DNA of 64,000 bases from CBDESN01 sp965242495 (GCA_965242495.1 OZ251446.1:1984001-2048000), one strand, 5' to 3'; numbered from the stretch's first letter, positions 26,188 to 35,637 are shown. Notes: generated by a model not told the origin, from the letters alone. Program-made: numbers and translations.

Positions 26188-27435
26188 ATGAAAGCCTGGT
26201 TCTTCACCGAAGACGCCTACCCGTACCTGCCCGATGCGGACAGCTACGAATCGATCCGCGTCGATCTGCCGAACAAGCATTTCGACCCCGAGAAGGGCGC
26301 CGACCTCTATCACAAGTATCTCGACCTGTGGTGCCAGGCGGACGAGCTGGGCCTCGAGATCATGAACAACGAGCACCACCAGACCGCGACCTGCATGGTG
26401 CCGGCGGCGCCGTTGATGCTCGCGGTGCTCGCGCGCGAGACCCGGCGCGCCCGGCTGCTGATCCTCGGCAACCCGCTGCCCAACCGCGTCCAGCCGCTCC
26501 GCGTCGCCGAGGAGATGGCGATGATCGACGTGCTGTCGCGCGGCCGGCTGGAGGTCGGATACGTCCGCAGCGTGCCTTACGAAGCCGCGGCGGCGAACAT
26601 CATGCCGTTGCGCGGCTCGGAACGGCTGTGGGAGGCGCACGACCTGATCATGAAGGCCTGGACCCACCACGAGGGTCCGTTCAACTGGGAGGGGCGCTTT
26701 TTCCATCACCGCCAGGTCAACATCTGGCCCCGCCCCTATCAGCAGCCGCACCCGCCGGTCTGGGTCACCACCGGCAGCGGGCCGAGCACCGCCCCGGTGG
26801 CCCGGAACAAGCATGTCGGGGCGGTCTTCCTCGCCGGCTATCCGGGCATCCGGTCGATCTTCGACGCCTATCGCGAGAACTATCTGAAGTTCCACGACGC
26901 CCATGCGCCGCTCGACCGCCTCGCCTATTGCGCGCTGGTCTATGTCGGGGCCGACGCGGACGCGGCGCGGCGCGGCGCCGAGCAGCTGCTGTGGTACATG
27001 ACCTCCAACAAGGTGCCGCTCCACTGGCGCAACCCGCCGGGCTATTTCCCGCCGCGCTTCGCCGCCCAGGTCATCCGCGGCGGTCGCACCAGCGGCATCC
27101 AGTCGTTCACCGCCGCCCGGCTCGACGACCAGATGCGGCGCGGCAACGTGTTCGCCGGCACGCCCGACCAAGTGTACGAGCAGATCAAGCGGTTCTACGA
27201 GTTCTCCGGCGGCTTCGGCCATCTCCTGATGATGGGCCAGGCCGGGTTCCTGAGCTTCGAGGACACGGCGCGCAGCATGAAGCTGTTCACGAACGAGGTC
27301 TATCCCCGGCTCAAGGAGCTCACCGCGGCCCACGACCCCGACGAGGCGGCGGCGATCAGCGCCCGCGCCGAGGCGCCCGATCTGGGCGATGCGCGCGACC
27401 CGTTCGGCGTCGAGTTCCACCGCAAGGCGTCATGA
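26188..27435 (+). CDS. LLM-class flavin-dependent monooxygenase
   Basis: 415 residues. Luciferase-like fold with MKAWFFTEDAYPYLP, LEIMNNEHHQTA (the E/H pair typical of alkanal-monooxygenase-like members), LLILGNPLPNR, MIDVLSRGRLEVGYVR and the C-terminal GTPDQVYEQIKRFYE. It would need a flavin reductase, none of which is adjacent. It is coupled to the next gene by an ATGA overlap, so the hydrolase probably acts on its product. Confidence 0.9.
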   Translation: MKAWFFTEDAYPYLPDADSYESIRVDLPNKHFDPEKGADLYHKYLDLWCQADELGLEIMNNEHHQTATCMVPAAPLMLAVLARETRRARLLILGNPLPNRVQPLRVAEEMAMIDVLSRGRLEVGYVRSVPYEAAAANIMPLRGSERLWEAHDLIMKAWTHHEGPFNWEGRFFHHRQVNIWPRPYQQPHPPVWVTTGSGPSTAPVARNKHVGAVFLAGYPGIRSIFDAYRENYLKFHDAHAPLDRLAYCALVYVGADADAARRGAEQLLWYMTSNKVPLHWRNPPGYFPPRFAAQVIRGGRTSGIQSFTAARLDDQMRRGNVFAGTPDQVYEQIKRFYEFSGGFGHLLMMGQAGFLSFEDTARSMKLFTNEVYPRLKELTAAHDPDEAAAISARAEAPDLGDARDPFGVEFHRKAS

Positions 27436-28295
27436 CCCGGATCCGGAGCCGCTACGTCGACGTCGACGGCGTCCGCACGCATTACCTCGAGGCGGGCGAA
27501 GGCCCGACCGTGGTGTTGCTGCACTCGGGCGAGTTCGGCGGCTGCGCCGAGATCAGCTGGCAGTTCAACCTCCCCGCCCTGGCGGAACGCTTCCGCGTCG
27601 TCGCTCCCGACTGGCTCGGCTTCGGGCGCACCGACAAGCTGTTCGACTTCGCCGACGCCAGGGCGCGGGCCAGCCGCCATATGCGGCGCTTCGTCGAGGT
27701 GATGGCGATCGACGAAGCCGACTTCATCGGCAACTCGATGGGCGGGAGCAATCTCGCCCGCATCGCCTGCGAACGCCCGCCCATCCTGCCGATCCGCTCC
27801 GTCGTGCTGTGCAGCGGCGGGGGCTTCACCCCGATGACCGAGGCGCGCAAGACGCTGCTCGCCTATGACGGGACGCCCGAGGCGATGCGCGCGCTGCTGC
27901 ACGCGATGCTCCACGACCCGAAATGGGGCGACGATCCGGCCTATGTGGCGCGACGCCAGGAGTATGCGCTGATGCCGGGCGCGTGGGAGTGCGCCGCCGC
28001 GGCGCGCTTCAGGTCGCCCGCCGCCGAAGCGCGCGATGCGGGGTTCGGCATTCCCGACGCCAACGCCTATGAAAACATGGCCTGCCCGACGCTCGTCGTC
28101 GCCGGCGCCGAGGATCGACTGCGCGAGCCCGGCTACGCCCAGGGCCTCGCCGAGCGCATCCCCGATTGCGAACTCCACGTGCTCGAAGCCTGCGGTCACT
28201 GCCCCAACATCGAGATGGCCGAGACGTTCAACCGGCTGGTGATCGACTTCCTCGGGCGGGCGCACGCGCGGCGCGCGCCGGGCGGGACTCGCTGA
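27432..28295 (+). CDS. Alpha/beta hydrolase (meta-cleavage-hydrolase-like)
   Basis: 287 residues from the ATG at 27432. VVLLHSGEFGGCAE gives the oxyanion loop, GNSMGGSNL the nucleophile (the GNSMGG form is usual in MhpC/BphD-type C-C hydrolases), GAEDRLREP the acid and EACGHCPNIE the His. Together with the LLM oxygenase and the extradiol-type enzyme on the other strand it suggests a ring-opening route. End of the plus-strand operon. Confidence 0.9.
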   Translation: MTRIRSRYVDVDGVRTHYLEAGEGPTVVLLHSGEFGGCAEISWQFNLPALAERFRVVAPDWLGFGRTDKLFDFADARARASRHMRRFVEVMAIDEADFIGNSMGGSNLARIACERPPILPIRSVVLCSGGGFTPMTEARKTLLAYDGTPEAMRALLHAMLHDPKWGDDPAYVARRQEYALMPGAWECAAAARFRSPAAEARDAGFGIPDANAYENMACPTLVVAGAEDRLREPGYAQGLAERIPDCELHVLEACGHCPNIEMAETFNRLVIDFLGRAHARRAPGGTR

Positions 28296-28305
28296 CGCCT
28301 GCGCC

Positions 28306-28320
28306 CGGCGGGTCCCGCCG
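28306..28320. terminator. G+C-rich hairpin between convergent genes
   Basis: CCGGCG-GGTCC-CGCCGG folds into a short stem between the hydrolase stop and the asd stop. There is no T-run, so it may only be a weak bidirectional terminator. Confidence 0.3.
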
Positions 28321-28340
28321 GAAGCCGGCCGGCCGGCCGG

Positions 28341-29369
28341 TCAGGCGGCCGCGCTCTCCGCCTCGGCCGCGACCAGCGCCTCCGCGATCTGGACCGCGTT
28401 CAGGGCCGCGCCCTTGCGCAGATTGTCCGCCACCACCCACAGGTTCAGCCCGTGCGGGACGGTGGGGTCGCGGCGGATCCGGCTGACGAAGACCATATCG
28501 TCGCCCGCGCATTCGACCGGCGTGACGTAGCCCTCGTCCGCCCGATGGTCGACCACCGCCACCCCCGGCATCGCCCGCAGCAGCGCGCGGGCCTCGTCGT
28601 CCGACAGCGGGTTGCGGAGCTCGACGTTGATCGCCTCGGCGTGGCCGACGAACACCGGAACCCGCACGCAGGTCGCGCTCACCGGGATGTCGGGGTCGAG
28701 GATCTTCCTGGTCTCGACCGCCATCTTCCATTCTTCCCGGGTCGCGCCGTCGTCCAGGAAGCGGTCGATATGCGGGATGACGTTGAACGCGATCTGCTTG
28801 GTGAACGATTCGCTCGCCGTCGACTGGTTGACGTAGACGTCGCGGGTCTGCCGGAACAGCTCGTCCATCGCCGCCCGCCCGGCGCCCGACACCGACTGGT
28901 AGGTGGCGACGACGACGCGCTCGATCTCCGCCGCATCGTGCAGCGGCTTGAGCGCCAGCACCATCTGGATGGTCGAGCAGTTGGGGTTGGCGATGATGTT
29001 GCGCTTGCGCCGGTCGGCGATCGCATGGCCGTTGACCTCGGGCACGACCAGCGGCACGTCGGGCTCCATGCGAAACTGCGACGTGTTGTCGATGACGACG
29101 CAGCCGGCTTCGGCGGCGCGCGGCGCATGCGCCGCCGACGCCTCGGACCCCGGTGAGAACAGCGCGATGTCGAACCCGTCGAACGCGAAGTCCTCGAGCC
29201 GGCCGACCTCGAGCGCCGCGTCCTCGCCGAAGGAAACCTCGGACCCGGCGGACCGGTCGGAGGCGAGCGCCGCGACCTCGTCGGCCGGGAAGCGGCGCTC
29301 GGCCAGACATTGCAGTATTTCGCGGCCGACATTGCCGGTGGCGCCGACGACCGCAACCCGGTAGCCCAT
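28341..29369 (-). CDS. asd: Aspartate-semialdehyde dehydrogenase
   Basis: 342 residues from the ATG at 29369 (MGYRVAVVGATGNVG). NADP-binding GATGNVG at 9-15, catalytic C131 in ANPNCSTIQ, then SVSGAGRAAMDEL and the GHAEAINVEL histidine. It reduces beta-aspartyl phosphate to the semialdehyde for lysine, methionine and threonine synthesis. It follows leuB on the same strand with a gap of about 110 bp, the usual alphaproteobacterial pairing. Confidence 0.95.
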   Translation of the reverse strand: MGYRVAVVGATGNVGREILQCLAERRFPADEVAALASDRSAGSEVSFGEDAALEVGRLEDFAFDGFDIALFSPGSEASAAHAPRAAEAGCVVIDNTSQFRMEPDVPLVVPEVNGHAIADRRKRNIIANPNCSTIQMVLALKPLHDAAEIERVVVATYQSVSGAGRAAMDELFRQTRDVYVNQSTASESFTKQIAFNVIPHIDRFLDDGATREEWKMAVETRKILDPDIPVSATCVRVPVFVGHAEAINVELRNPLSDDEARALLRAMPGVAVVDHRADEGYVTPVECAGDDMVFVSRIRRDPTVPHGLNLWVVADNLRKGAALNAVQIAEALVAAEAESAAA

Positions 29370-29480
29370 TCGATCGCCTCGGGAAATCGTTAGCGTCGGG
29401 GATGCGCGCAACATAGGCCCCGCCCCCGCCCCCGGCAAGGGCGCGGGCCAGCGGCGGCGGCGGCGAGGACGGCGCGCCGC

Positions 29481-30593
29481 TCAGGCGGCGAGATCGTCGA
29501 GCGCATCGACGACGGCCCGGCCCATCGCCGAGGTCGACAGGCGGGTCATTCCCGGCTGCATGATGTCGCCGGTGCGGGCGCCGCCGTCGAGCACCCGTTC
29601 GACGGCGCGCTCGACCAGGGCGGCTTCGTCCTCGAAGTCGAACGAGTAGCGCAGCATCATCGCGAAGCTCAGCAGCGTCGCCAGCGGGTTGGCTTCGTCC
29701 CGGCCGGCGATGTCGGGGGCGGCGCCGTGCACCGGTTCGTAGAGCGCGCGCCGGCGGCCGGCCGCGTCCGCCGCCCCGAGCGAGGCCGAAGGCAGCATGC
29801 CCAGCGAGCCGGTGAGCATCGCCGCGACGTCGGACAGGATGTCGCCGAACATGTTGGTGGTGACGATCACGTCGAACTGCTTGGGGTCGCGCACCAGCTG
29901 CATGGCGGCGTTGTCCACCAGCATGTGGGACAGCGCGACGTCGGGGAACTCCCGCTCGCCGATCGCCGTGACCTCCTCGCGCCACATCCGCGTACATTCG
30001 AGGACGTTGGCCTTGTCGATCGAGCACAGGCGGCCGGATCGCTTGCGCGCGAGATCGAACGCGACGCGCGCGATCCGATGCACTTCGGGCGAGCCGTAGA
30101 CTAGGCTGTTGCGGCCCCGTCGTCCGCCGCCCGGCAGCTCTTCGACGCCGCGCGGCTCGCCGAAATAGATGCCGCCGGTGAGCTCGCGGACGATCAGGAT
30201 GTCGAGCCCGGCGACGATCCCGGGCTTCAGCGTCGAGGCTTCGGCGAGGGCGGCGAAGACGATCGCCGGGCGCAGGTTGGCGAACAGGTCGAGCTCCTTG
30301 CGCAGCCGCAGCAACCCGGCCTCCGGCCGGGTCGCGAAGGCAACGCGGTCCCAGGCCGGCCCGCCCACGGCGCCCAGCAGCACCGCGTCGGCGGCACCGG
30401 CCGCGGCGATCGTCTCGTCCGCCAGCGGCGTTCCGCGCGCGTCGATCGAGGCCCCGCCGATGAGATCTTCCGTCGCGTCGAAGCCGACGCCGCGGCGGCG
30501 CTCCAGCCAATCCATCAGCCGACGCGCCTCGCGCATCACCTCGGGCCCGATGCCGTCGCCCGGCAGGATCAGGAGCTTCTTCCGGTCGGACAT
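29481..30593 (-). CDS. leuB: 3-isopropylmalate dehydrogenase
   Basis: 370 residues (MSDRKKLLILPGDGIGPEV). Substrate-binding LRKELDLFANLRP and LTGGIYFGEPRG, metal Asp residues in ATNMFGD-type segment VTTNMFGDILSDVAAM, and NAD-binding EPVHGAAPDIAGRDEANP. It catalyses the third step of leucine biosynthesis. It is divergent from the FAH-family gene with 219 bp between. Confidence 0.95.
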   Translation of the reverse strand: MSDRKKLLILPGDGIGPEVMREARRLMDWLERRRGVGFDATEDLIGGASIDARGTPLADETIAAAGAADAVLLGAVGGPAWDRVAFATRPEAGLLRLRKELDLFANLRPAIVFAALAEASTLKPGIVAGLDILIVRELTGGIYFGEPRGVEELPGGGRRGRNSLVYGSPEVHRIARVAFDLARKRSGRLCSIDKANVLECTRMWREEVTAIGEREFPDVALSHMLVDNAAMQLVRDPKQFDVIVTTNMFGDILSDVAAMLTGSLGMLPSASLGAADAAGRRRALYEPVHGAAPDIAGRDEANPLATLLSFAMMLRYSFDFEDEAALVERAVERVLDGGARTGDIMQPGMTRLSTSAMGRAVVDALDDLAA

Positions 30594-30812
30594 CTCGCCA
30601 TCCCCCGACTTGACGCGAAGGCCGGGACACTACCCGGCCGTCCCGTTGCACGCCACCGGATTCGCCGCGCCCGGTCGGAAACGGACTCCGGCCGCGCCCG
30701 GGAAGATTCCGCCGAACCGCCGAAGCGGCGCAGTTTGAACGCGCGGTCCGGGTGTGGTTTAGATGGCCGCCGCCGCGCCCATGGCGGCCTGCAACCGAAC
30801 CGGGAGCATCGC

Positions 30813-31484
30813 ATGTCCTTCGTCGTCGAGACCCCCCGCCGCATCACGCTCGAAGTCGCCGGCAGCGACGCGCTGTTTCCGGTGCGCCGCTTCTACACGG
30901 TCGGCGGCAATTATCGGCAGCGGATGGGCGATCCGCAGGGCGCGCGGCCGATCATGCTCAAGCCGGTCGATTCGGTGGTCGCCGGCGGCGGCGAGATCCC
31001 CTACCCGATGGCGACCGCGGAGCTCAACCACGAGGTCGAGATGATCTTCGCGATCGGCAAGGGCGGGGCGGACATCCCGCGCGAATCCGCCCTCGACCAC
31101 GTATTCGGCTACGGCGTCATGTTCGACATGGTGCGCCTCGACCTGCTGGCCGAGCTGCGGCGGCGCAACCGCCCGCAGGACATCGGCAAGGCGTTCGTCG
31201 GCGGGTCGCCCTGCACCGCCCTGCGGCCGGCGCGCGAGATCGGCCATCCCGCCGCGGGCGCGATCTGGCTCACGGTCAACGGCGAGGAGCGCCAGCGCGC
31301 CGACCTCGCCGACCTGGTGTGGGACGTGGCCCAATGCGTGGTCGAACTGTCCCGGCTCGACCGGCTGGAGCCGGGCGACGTGATTTCGACCGGCACGCCG
31401 CCCGAGCCCGGCGTCGCCGCGCGCGGCGACGAGCTGCACGGTCACGTCGAAGGGGTGGGCGAACTGCGCTGCAAGATCGTCTGA
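30813..31484 (+). CDS. Fumarylacetoacetate-hydrolase-family protein (FAHD1/fumarylpyruvate-hydrolase-like)
   Basis: 223 residues from the ATG at 30813. Short FAH form: YTVGGNYRQRMGD, LKPVDSVVAGGGEIPYP, the metal pair E-x-E in NHEVEMIFAIG, then the FDMVRLDL segment and DVISTGTPPEPG. The family hydrolyses or decarboxylates acylpyruvates. It is divergent from leuB, with a candidate TTGAAC/TTTAGA promoter pair at 30735-30763 (low certainty). Confidence 0.9.
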   Translation: MSFVVETPRRITLEVAGSDALFPVRRFYTVGGNYRQRMGDPQGARPIMLKPVDSVVAGGGEIPYPMATAELNHEVEMIFAIGKGGADIPRESALDHVFGYGVMFDMVRLDLLAELRRRNRPQDIGKAFVGGSPCTALRPAREIGHPAAGAIWLTVNGEERQRADLADLVWDVAQCVVELSRLDRLEPGDVISTGTPPEPGVAARGDELHGHVEGVGELRCKIV

Positions 31485-31520
31485 CGCCGGTCGTCCGGCC
31501 GCGCGGGCCGGCGCGGCCGG

Positions 31521-32723
31521 TCAGGCGTCGCCGACCTCGACCACTACGGCCATCGCGCTGTCGCCGGCGGCGCAGCCGCTGAACAGCCCCCGGCCGCCGC
31601 CGCGCAGGCGGAGCTCCTCGATCAGCTCGACGATCGAACGCAGACCGGTCGGGGCCTGGGGATGGCCCCACACCAGCGAGCAGCCGTAATTGTTCATCGA
31701 CATCGGGTCGATCCCGGTCTCGCGGGCGAACACCACGTCGTTGACCGCGAACGGGTTGTGGGTCTTGACCGCGTCGATGCGCTCGATCGAGAGGCCGGCG
31801 GCGTCGAGCGCGCGCCGCGCCGCCGGCGCCGGGGCTTCGGGCATATGGGCGGTCTCGACGCGCGCAGTGCCGAAACCCGCGAGCCGGACGCCGATCTCCG
31901 GCGCGCGCGACAGGTCGCGGGCGCGCTCGCGGGTGGTCACCAGGACGCCGGCGCTGCCGTCGGCCGGATGGGTCTGCCCGCCATAGGTCACGGTGCCGCC
32001 CTCCTTCACCGGCGTCAGCCGGTCGAGACCTTCCCGGGTGGTGTCGTGGATCCCCTCGTCGCCCTCGAGCACCGATGCGGTCTTGCGGAAGCGCGCATCG
32101 GGCACGTCGAACGGCAGCGGCATGAAGCGCTTGTGGAAGGCCGCCCCGTCGGCGAGCGCGTCGTCGTACTGCCGATAGCGGCGGAGCGCCACCTCGTGCT
32201 GCTCCTCGGTGGTCACCTGGTATTTGCGGGCCACGTTCTCGGCGGTGTCGATCATCCCGCAACGGGCATGGGGGTCGGCGGAGAAATTGTCCAGCACGAC
32301 GTTCTCATGCTCGCCGGTGCCCCCGGCGCCGTGCGGGGCCGGGTAGTAGACGTGCGGGTTGTTCGACGTGCGGTCGGCGGTCACGACGAGGGCCAGGGCG
32401 GAACCGCCGCCTTCGACCTCCTGGCTCGCCGCCTGAAGGCAGCGCGCGCCGGTGGCGCAGGCGTGGTTGATCGTCGGGCCGGGCACGTGCTCCGCCCCCA
32501 TCATGGCCGCGACCCAGGGCATGCCGAAAAACGACTGCTTCTGCGGCACGGTCAGGCCGAGCACGCCATAGTCGATGTCGGCGACCGGGATTTCCCGCCG
32601 GGCGAGTTCGCGCCCGGCCACATGCGCGGCGAAGGCGAGGCTGTGCAGATGCGCCAGCGCGCCCTGCCAGCGCGCGAACGGCGTCGACCAATAGGCCCCG
32701 TAAGGAATACAGGCGCCGCCCAT
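31521..32723 (-). CDS. Thiolase-family acyl-CoA acyltransferase
   Basis: 400 residues. Nucleophile C89 in NHACATGARC, His in THNPFAVND and the second Cys in GCAAGDSAM near the C-terminus are all present. The usual GHPxGxTG motif reads GHPQAPTG, so the flexible Gly is replaced. That places it among degradative-type thiolase relatives with uncertain substrate. It would cleave or form 3-ketoacyl-CoA. It is 31 bp after the LysM gene in the same direction. Confidence 0.88.
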   Translation of the reverse strand: MGGACIPYGAYWSTPFARWQGALAHLHSLAFAAHVAGRELARREIPVADIDYGVLGLTVPQKQSFFGMPWVAAMMGAEHVPGPTINHACATGARCLQAASQEVEGGGSALALVVTADRTSNNPHVYYPAPHGAGGTGEHENVVLDNFSADPHARCGMIDTAENVARKYQVTTEEQHEVALRRYRQYDDALADGAAFHKRFMPLPFDVPDARFRKTASVLEGDEGIHDTTREGLDRLTPVKEGGTVTYGGQTHPADGSAGVLVTTRERARDLSRAPEIGVRLAGFGTARVETAHMPEAPAPAARRALDAAGLSIERIDAVKTHNPFAVNDVVFARETGIDPMSMNNYGCSLVWGHPQAPTGLRSIVELIEELRLRGGGRGLFSGCAAGDSAMAVVVEVGDA

Positions 32724-32753
32724 CCCGCTCGTCGCCCTCGCGCGCGGCCCCGC

Positions 32754-33929
32754 TCAGCCCGGCTTGTCCAGCCTGGGCAGGGTGAAGATCTGCCCGGGAT
32801 AGATCAGGTCGGGGTTGCGGATCTGGTCGCGGTTGGCCTCGTAGATCACCGCATAGCGCACGCCCCTGCCATACGTCCGGCGCGCGATCCGCCACAGGCT
32901 GTTGCCCGGCTGAACGAACACGACCGTCCCCTCCGGCAGTTCGCTCATCGGCTCGGCGCGGGAGAAGGGAGCCTCCAGCCGGGCGACGACCCGCCCCGCG
33001 GGGCCGATCCGGTCGACCCGCACGCGATGAGGCCCGGGCGGAACGCTGTGCGACGGGGCGAGCCGCCAATGCTCGTCCGCGCCGGCGACCGCGCGCCCCA
33101 ACGGGCGGTCGTCGATATAGACCTGGACGCGCGATCCACGGGGCGCGCGGCCGCTCAGGGACAGCTTGCCGGCATTGTCGTAGTCGATCGCATCGAGGGC
33201 GAGGCCGTCGGTCGCCGCGCGCGCCGCGGGTTCGCGGACGGTCGCCGGGTCGGCGGCCCGTTTCGGGGTCGAGGACGGCGCCGGGCCGGCGACCGTTCCC
33301 GGGCCGGGCGCGGGCGTCGACGGCTTCTGGATCACCTTGACGCCGCCCGACTCGTCCTGCGGCACCACCAGAGCCAGGGCGCCGCGCTCGCCGGTCGTCT
33401 TCCGGCCGGCGATGTCCTTGCCGCGCTCCGGCACGACGACGACGACCTTCTTCTCCGACGACGCGCCGGCCGCGCCGGACGTCCCGGCGTCCCGCGCCGT
33501 CAGGCCGAGCTCGTGCACCCCGGCGGAGAGCGATTCCTTCGGCAGCAGCACCCATTCGCCGCGGGCGTCGGCCTTGGTCTTGCCGATCTCGCGCCCGCCG
33601 TCCACCACCGTCACTTCGGCGTGGGGAGACGCGCGCCCGGCGATGACGGCGTCGCCCTCCGGGTCGATACGGACAAGGTCGAAGCTCGGGCGGACGGGCG
33701 CGTCGTCCGGCGCCGCATCGGCGACGGCCGGCGACGGGACCCGGGGCGCCGCGGCGGCGGGCGCGTCCGCAGGGGCGGCCGGAGTCGCCGCCGCGCCCGG
33801 CGCGCTCGCCCCCGATTGGCCGCCGTCGCGGGAAGGCGACAATTCCAGGACGAACGTCATGACGATCGCGACGCCGACGAGGAGAGCGCCGACCGCGCCG
33901 ACGATGAAGGGACGGTTCACCTCGATCAC
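32754..33929 (-). CDS. Membrane-anchored LysM protein
   Basis: 391 residues. N-terminal membrane anchor (FIVGAVGALLVGVAIVMTFVL, about 8-28), a long Ala/Pro linker, two beta-sandwich Big-like repeats (GDAVIAGRASPHAEVTVVDGG and LSLSGRAPRGSRVQVYIDD) and a C-terminal LysM module (VVFVQPGNSLWRIARRTYG ... LIYPGQIFTLP). It is a periplasmic peptidoglycan-binding protein of a type common in alphaproteobacteria. Role probably structural. Confidence 0.88.
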   Translation of the reverse strand: MIEVNRPFIVGAVGALLVGVAIVMTFVLELSPSRDGGQSGASAPGAAATPAAPADAPAAAAPRVPSPAVADAAPDDAPVRPSFDLVRIDPEGDAVIAGRASPHAEVTVVDGGREIGKTKADARGEWVLLPKESLSAGVHELGLTARDAGTSGAAGASSEKKVVVVVPERGKDIAGRKTTGERGALALVVPQDESGGVKVIQKPSTPAPGPGTVAGPAPSSTPKRAADPATVREPAARAATDGLALDAIDYDNAGKLSLSGRAPRGSRVQVYIDDRPLGRAVAGADEHWRLAPSHSVPPGPHRVRVDRIGPAGRVVARLEAPFSRAEPMSELPEGTVVFVQPGNSLWRIARRTYGRGVRYAVIYEANRDQIRNPDLIYPGQIFTLPRLDKPG

Positions 33930-33953
33930 GCCTCGCTGCGGTGTCGTTTCAGA

Positions 33954-34910
33954 CTAGCCCGCATTTCTCACCCTGTCCAACGCGGGCGATTCGCCGGGTC
34001 GTCGGCGCGGCCGGCGGAGCCGGTTGCGGATCGGCGGCAGCGCCTTCAGATAGGCGGCGATGGCGCGGAGGTCGGGTTCCGTCAGCTTGCTCGCGCCATG
34101 CTCGATCACGTCCGCCATCAGAGAGCCGGCGACGTCGCCCTCCGGATCCAGGCCGGTCGCGAGATAATCCGCTATCTCGCCGTCGGTCCATCGCCCGATT
34201 CCGGTGGCGCGGTCCGGGGTGATGTTGGGAACGAAAGCGCCCTCCGGCCCGTCGGCCGTTCCGGCCATCCATGCGCTCCGATCCAGCCCGCCGATCGCGT
34301 CGCGCGGCGTGTGGCATTCGCCGCAATGCGCCAGGGCCTCGACCAGATAGGCGCCGCGCGCCCGGACCGGCGGCATCGACGGATCGGCCGGGAGCGGCCC
34401 GGGACGGAAATTCAGCCATTTCCAGAAGGTCAGCAGGAACCGCCAGCCGAAAGGGAAGCGGAGCTCGTGCGGCCTGTCCGGCCGCGCCGCCGGCGGCAGG
34501 CTCGACAGATACGCCCGGAGCGCCCGGAGATCGGCGTCGGAGGCGCCGGTGAAGGAGGTGTAGGGGAAGGCGGGGAAATAATGGGCGCCGTCGGGCGCGA
34601 TCCCCTCACGCATGGCGCGAACGAAATCGGCCTCGCTCCAGGCGCCGATGCCATGGGCGCGGTCCGGCGTGATGTTGGGGGCGTAGAACGTCCCGAACGG
34701 CGTCCGCAAGGCGGCCCCGCCGGCGTAGGCGGGCGCGCCGCCCTCGCGGTCGGTATGGCAGGCGAAGCAGCCCCCGGCGGCGGCGAGATACCGGCCGCGC
34801 GCGATCCGATCCGCCGCCGTCTCGGCGGAGGACGCCGGCGCGCAGGCGGCCCAGACGCAGGCTGCGAGCGCGACCGCAGCCCGGCGCCAGCCCCGGTTCG
34901 AGCATCCCAT
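33954..34910 (-). CDS. Diheme cytochrome c (dehydrogenase electron-acceptor type)
   Basis: 318 residues from the ATG at 34910. An N-terminal export signal (RRAAVALAACVWAACAPASSA) contains possible lipobox cysteines. Two haem sites, CFACH near 48 and CGECH near 205, each followed by NITPDRA-GIG..W, the repeated motif of the c-type subunits of membrane alcohol or gluconate dehydrogenases. Those subunits usually carry three haems; the third domain is missing here. It would pass electrons from a periplasmic dehydrogenase to the respiratory chain. No partner dehydrogenase is adjacent. Confidence 0.9.
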   Translation of the reverse strand: MGCSNRGWRRAAVALAACVWAACAPASSAETAADRIARGRYLAAAGGCFACHTDREGGAPAYAGGAALRTPFGTFYAPNITPDRAHGIGAWSEADFVRAMREGIAPDGAHYFPAFPYTSFTGASDADLRALRAYLSSLPPAARPDRPHELRFPFGWRFLLTFWKWLNFRPGPLPADPSMPPVRARGAYLVEALAHCGECHTPRDAIGGLDRSAWMAGTADGPEGAFVPNITPDRATGIGRWTDGEIADYLATGLDPEGDVAGSLMADVIEHGASKLTEPDLRAIAAYLKALPPIRNRLRRPRRRPGESPALDRVRNAG

Positions 34911-35052
34911 GTCGGATCGCCTTCGGCCCGCCCCGTTCAGGCGACAGTCCCGCCTCCGGCATGGCCGGTCAAGACGCGCCGCGGCGGGCGCGCTCGCCAG
35001 GGCGCGCGGGGTTCCGTATCCTGCCCGCGTTTCCCTCCTCGGGCGGCGGCGA

Positions 35053-35637
35053 ATGGCTTCCGTGGAATCCGTGTGCGTCTTTTGCGGGGCTTCGTCCGGC
35101 CTCGACCGCGCCCATCGCGCCGCCGCGGCGCGGCTCGGCGCGCTGCTCGCCCGGCGCGGCCTCCGCATGGTGTTCGGCGGCGGCGGCATCGGGTTGATGG
35201 GAGCCGCCGCGGACGCCGCCCTCGCCGCCGGGGGCGAGGTCGTGGGGGTCGTGCCCGCGCATCTCGCGAAGCGCGAGCTGACGCATCGAGGCGTCACCGA
35301 ACTCCATGTGGTCGAGGACATGCACAGCCGCAAGCGGCTGATGCTGGAACTCGCCGATGCGTTCGCCGTACTCCCCGGCGGCGTCGGCACGCTGGACGAG
35401 GCGTTCGAGGTCATCACCTCGAAGCAGCTGGGCATACACGACAAGCCGATCCTGCTGCTGGACGCCGCCGGCTACTGGCGGCCGATGATCGAACTGGTGG
35501 ATGCGGTCGTCCGCGCCGGCTTCGCGACCGGGGCGACCGCCGGCCTGTTCACGGTCGCGGCGACGCCGGAGGCGCTCATCGAGGCGCTCGCTCCCGCGCG
35601 CGCGCCGCGCCCGGCTTGCGCCGCCCGGTCGCGGTGA
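35053..35637 (+). CDS. LOG-family protein (cytokinin riboside 5'-monophosphate phosphoribohydrolase-like)
   Basis: 194 residues from the ATG at 35053. The Rossmann-like LOG signatures are both present: GGGGIGLMG near 42-50 and PGGVGTLDE near 109-117. VCVFCGASSG is the family start. In bacteria these proteins hydrolyse nucleotide 5'-monophosphates. It is divergent from the cytochrome c gene and 60 bp before icd. Confidence 0.92.
   Translation: MASVESVCVFCGASSGLDRAHRAAAARLGALLARRGLRMVFGGGGIGLMGAAADAALAAGGEVVGVVPAHLAKRELTHRGVTELHVVEDMHSRKRLMLELADAFAVLPGGVGTLDEAFEVITSKQLGIHDKPILLLDAAGYWRPMIELVDAVVRAGFATGATAGLFTVAATPEALIEALAPARAPRPACAARSR

Noticed and set aside
26328..28295. Apparent 655-residue fusion protein
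   Set aside because: The first 368 codons are a frame-shifted shadow of the LLM gene; the real hydrolase starts at the ATG at 27432, which overlaps the LLM stop.
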